64,000 nt of DNA from the NCBI RefSeq assembly GCF_014198605.1, contig NZ_JACIHU010000016.1, one strand, 5' to 3'. A program made the position numbers and the translations under genes. A model generated the notes under the pieces. That model saw nothing but the letters and a program-made list of their open reading frames with translations, was not told the DNA's origin and ran no database searches. The stretch is from Rhizobium etli_C. Its GTDB lineage: Bacteria > Pseudomonadota > Alphaproteobacteria > Rhizobiales > Rhizobiaceae. How positions within the stretch are numbered: the first letter of the stretch is position 1; every line of letters starts with the position of its first letter. Positions 63,643-64,000 of the stretch are shown here, piece by piece.

Positions 63643-63750
63643 TCAAGGATCGCGTCAGCGACCGGCGGAGCCGGCGAGCGGAGGAACCGATTTTCTGACG
63701 GTGCCCTTCAGGGCGCCGGCTGAAAATAGGAGGGGCCGCGAAGTCCTTGA
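63643..63750. other. Foldable element B (related to element A)
   Basis: Outer stem TCAAGGA (63643-63649) with TCCTTGA (63744-63750), extended by GCG/CGC. Inner stem GATTTTC (63689-63695) with GAAAAT (63722-63727), and a GC-rich apical stem (GGTGCCC/GGGCGCC). The segment GAGCGGAGGAACCGATTTT parallels element A. Confidence 0.6.
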
Positions 63751-63825
63751 GGCGGCACGAGCCTCACGGCAGACTTCAAGTATCTGAGCAGACAGGGTCC
63801 TTGGTCTCGTGTGGCACGACAGGAG

Positions 63826-63858
63826 GATTGAAGGCGGGCTCGATGCCCGCTTTCAATC
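63826..63858. terminator. Stable inverted repeat
   Basis: GATTGAAGGCGGGC-TCGAT-GCCCGCTTTCAATC pairs over 14 positions with one mismatch. No T run follows. Possibly a terminator for the minus-strand gene ending at 63930 or a further structured element. Confidence 0.45.
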
Positions 63859-63895
63859 CCGCTATTGCGCGCAAAACCTGAGATACGGCGAAGCC

Positions 63896-63915
63896 GGCCC
63901 CGATTGCTCGGGGCC
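63896..63915 (-). terminator. Hairpin just after the right-edge gene
   Basis: GGCCCCGA-TTGC-TCGGGGCC is a perfect 8-bp stem 14 bases beyond the stop codon of the minus-strand gene ending at 63930. It is a likely transcription terminator although no T tract follows. Confidence 0.6.
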
Positions 63916-63929
63916 GCTCGCTTTGTTCT

Positions 63930-64000
63930 TCAGTTCGGGCTGTTCCAGAGGATCACCTTCTTGCTAGGATCGCCGCCGGGTGCCGGTGCGAGATTGCCGA
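63930..64000 (-). CDS. C-terminus of a gene running off the right edge
   Basis: The minus strand is open from the window edge to a TGA at 63930 and reads GNLAPAPGGDPSKKVILWNS PN. Only 23 residues are visible, too few to name. The hairpin immediately downstream supports a real gene end. Confidence 0.5.
   Translation of the reverse strand, partial: GNLAPAPGGDPSKKVILWNSPN

Overview
The window looks like part of a symbiotic plasmid, or a plasmid-like symbiosis region, of a nodulating alphaproteobacterium of the Rhizobium/Sinorhizobium/Mesorhizobium type. The evidence is: a decayed nifB behind an intact NifA/sigma-54 promoter, a decayed nolO (Nod-factor carbamoyltransferase), three or four genes resembling rhizobial type III effectors, a Ti/pSym-type traA-oriT-traCDG block, and many insertion-sequence fragments (IS3, IS1595, IS21, IS630, serine recombinase). 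No rRNA, tRNA, CRISPR array or plasmid replication genes were seen. The species cannot be fixed from the sequence alone.

Layout. (1) 1-8.2 kb: a left-edge effector gene fused in frame to an IS3 transposase fragment, a NopP-like effector, and a gene graveyard (short-chain dehydrogenase, SnoaL-like protein, nifB, nolO, SIR2-like) around one intact LysR gene. (2) 8.2-34.3 kb: a type VI secretion locus in two divergent operons, tssK-fha-tssL-tssM plus two unassigned genes leftwards and tssA-B-C-hcp-tssE-F-G-vgrG rightwards. Between them sits a roughly 1030-residue protein made of 13 tandem ~62-residue repeats behind a basic, nuclear-localisation-like stretch. The place expected for tssH (clpV) holds only degenerate sequence plus an antisense scrap of a CoA-ester lyase, so no intact sheath ATPase is present here. 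(3) 34.3-42.9 kb: IS21 debris, a NopM-like LRR effector without its ligase domain, small hypothetical genes, a phasin, a decayed serine recombinase, a DUF3606 protein and a small HTH protein. (4) 43-48.3 kb: a LysR-controlled polar amino-acid-type ABC importer (two permeases and a binding protein, no ATPase) with a CapA-like gene and an XRE regulator. (5) 48.6-54.2 kb: an unrecognised locus with an MFS exporter, a 472-residue protein, an AraC regulator, a possible methyltransferase and a 156-residue protein. (6) 54.3-64 kb: the conjugation block traA / oriT / traC-traD-traG, followed by plasmid-type small genes and two related 100-nt foldable elements.

Functionally, the region combines host-interaction cargo (type III-like effectors and a type VI machine), a nutrient uptake operon, a possible small-molecule export locus and the means of self-transfer. 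Much of it is decaying: IS fragments sit at most junctions between modules.
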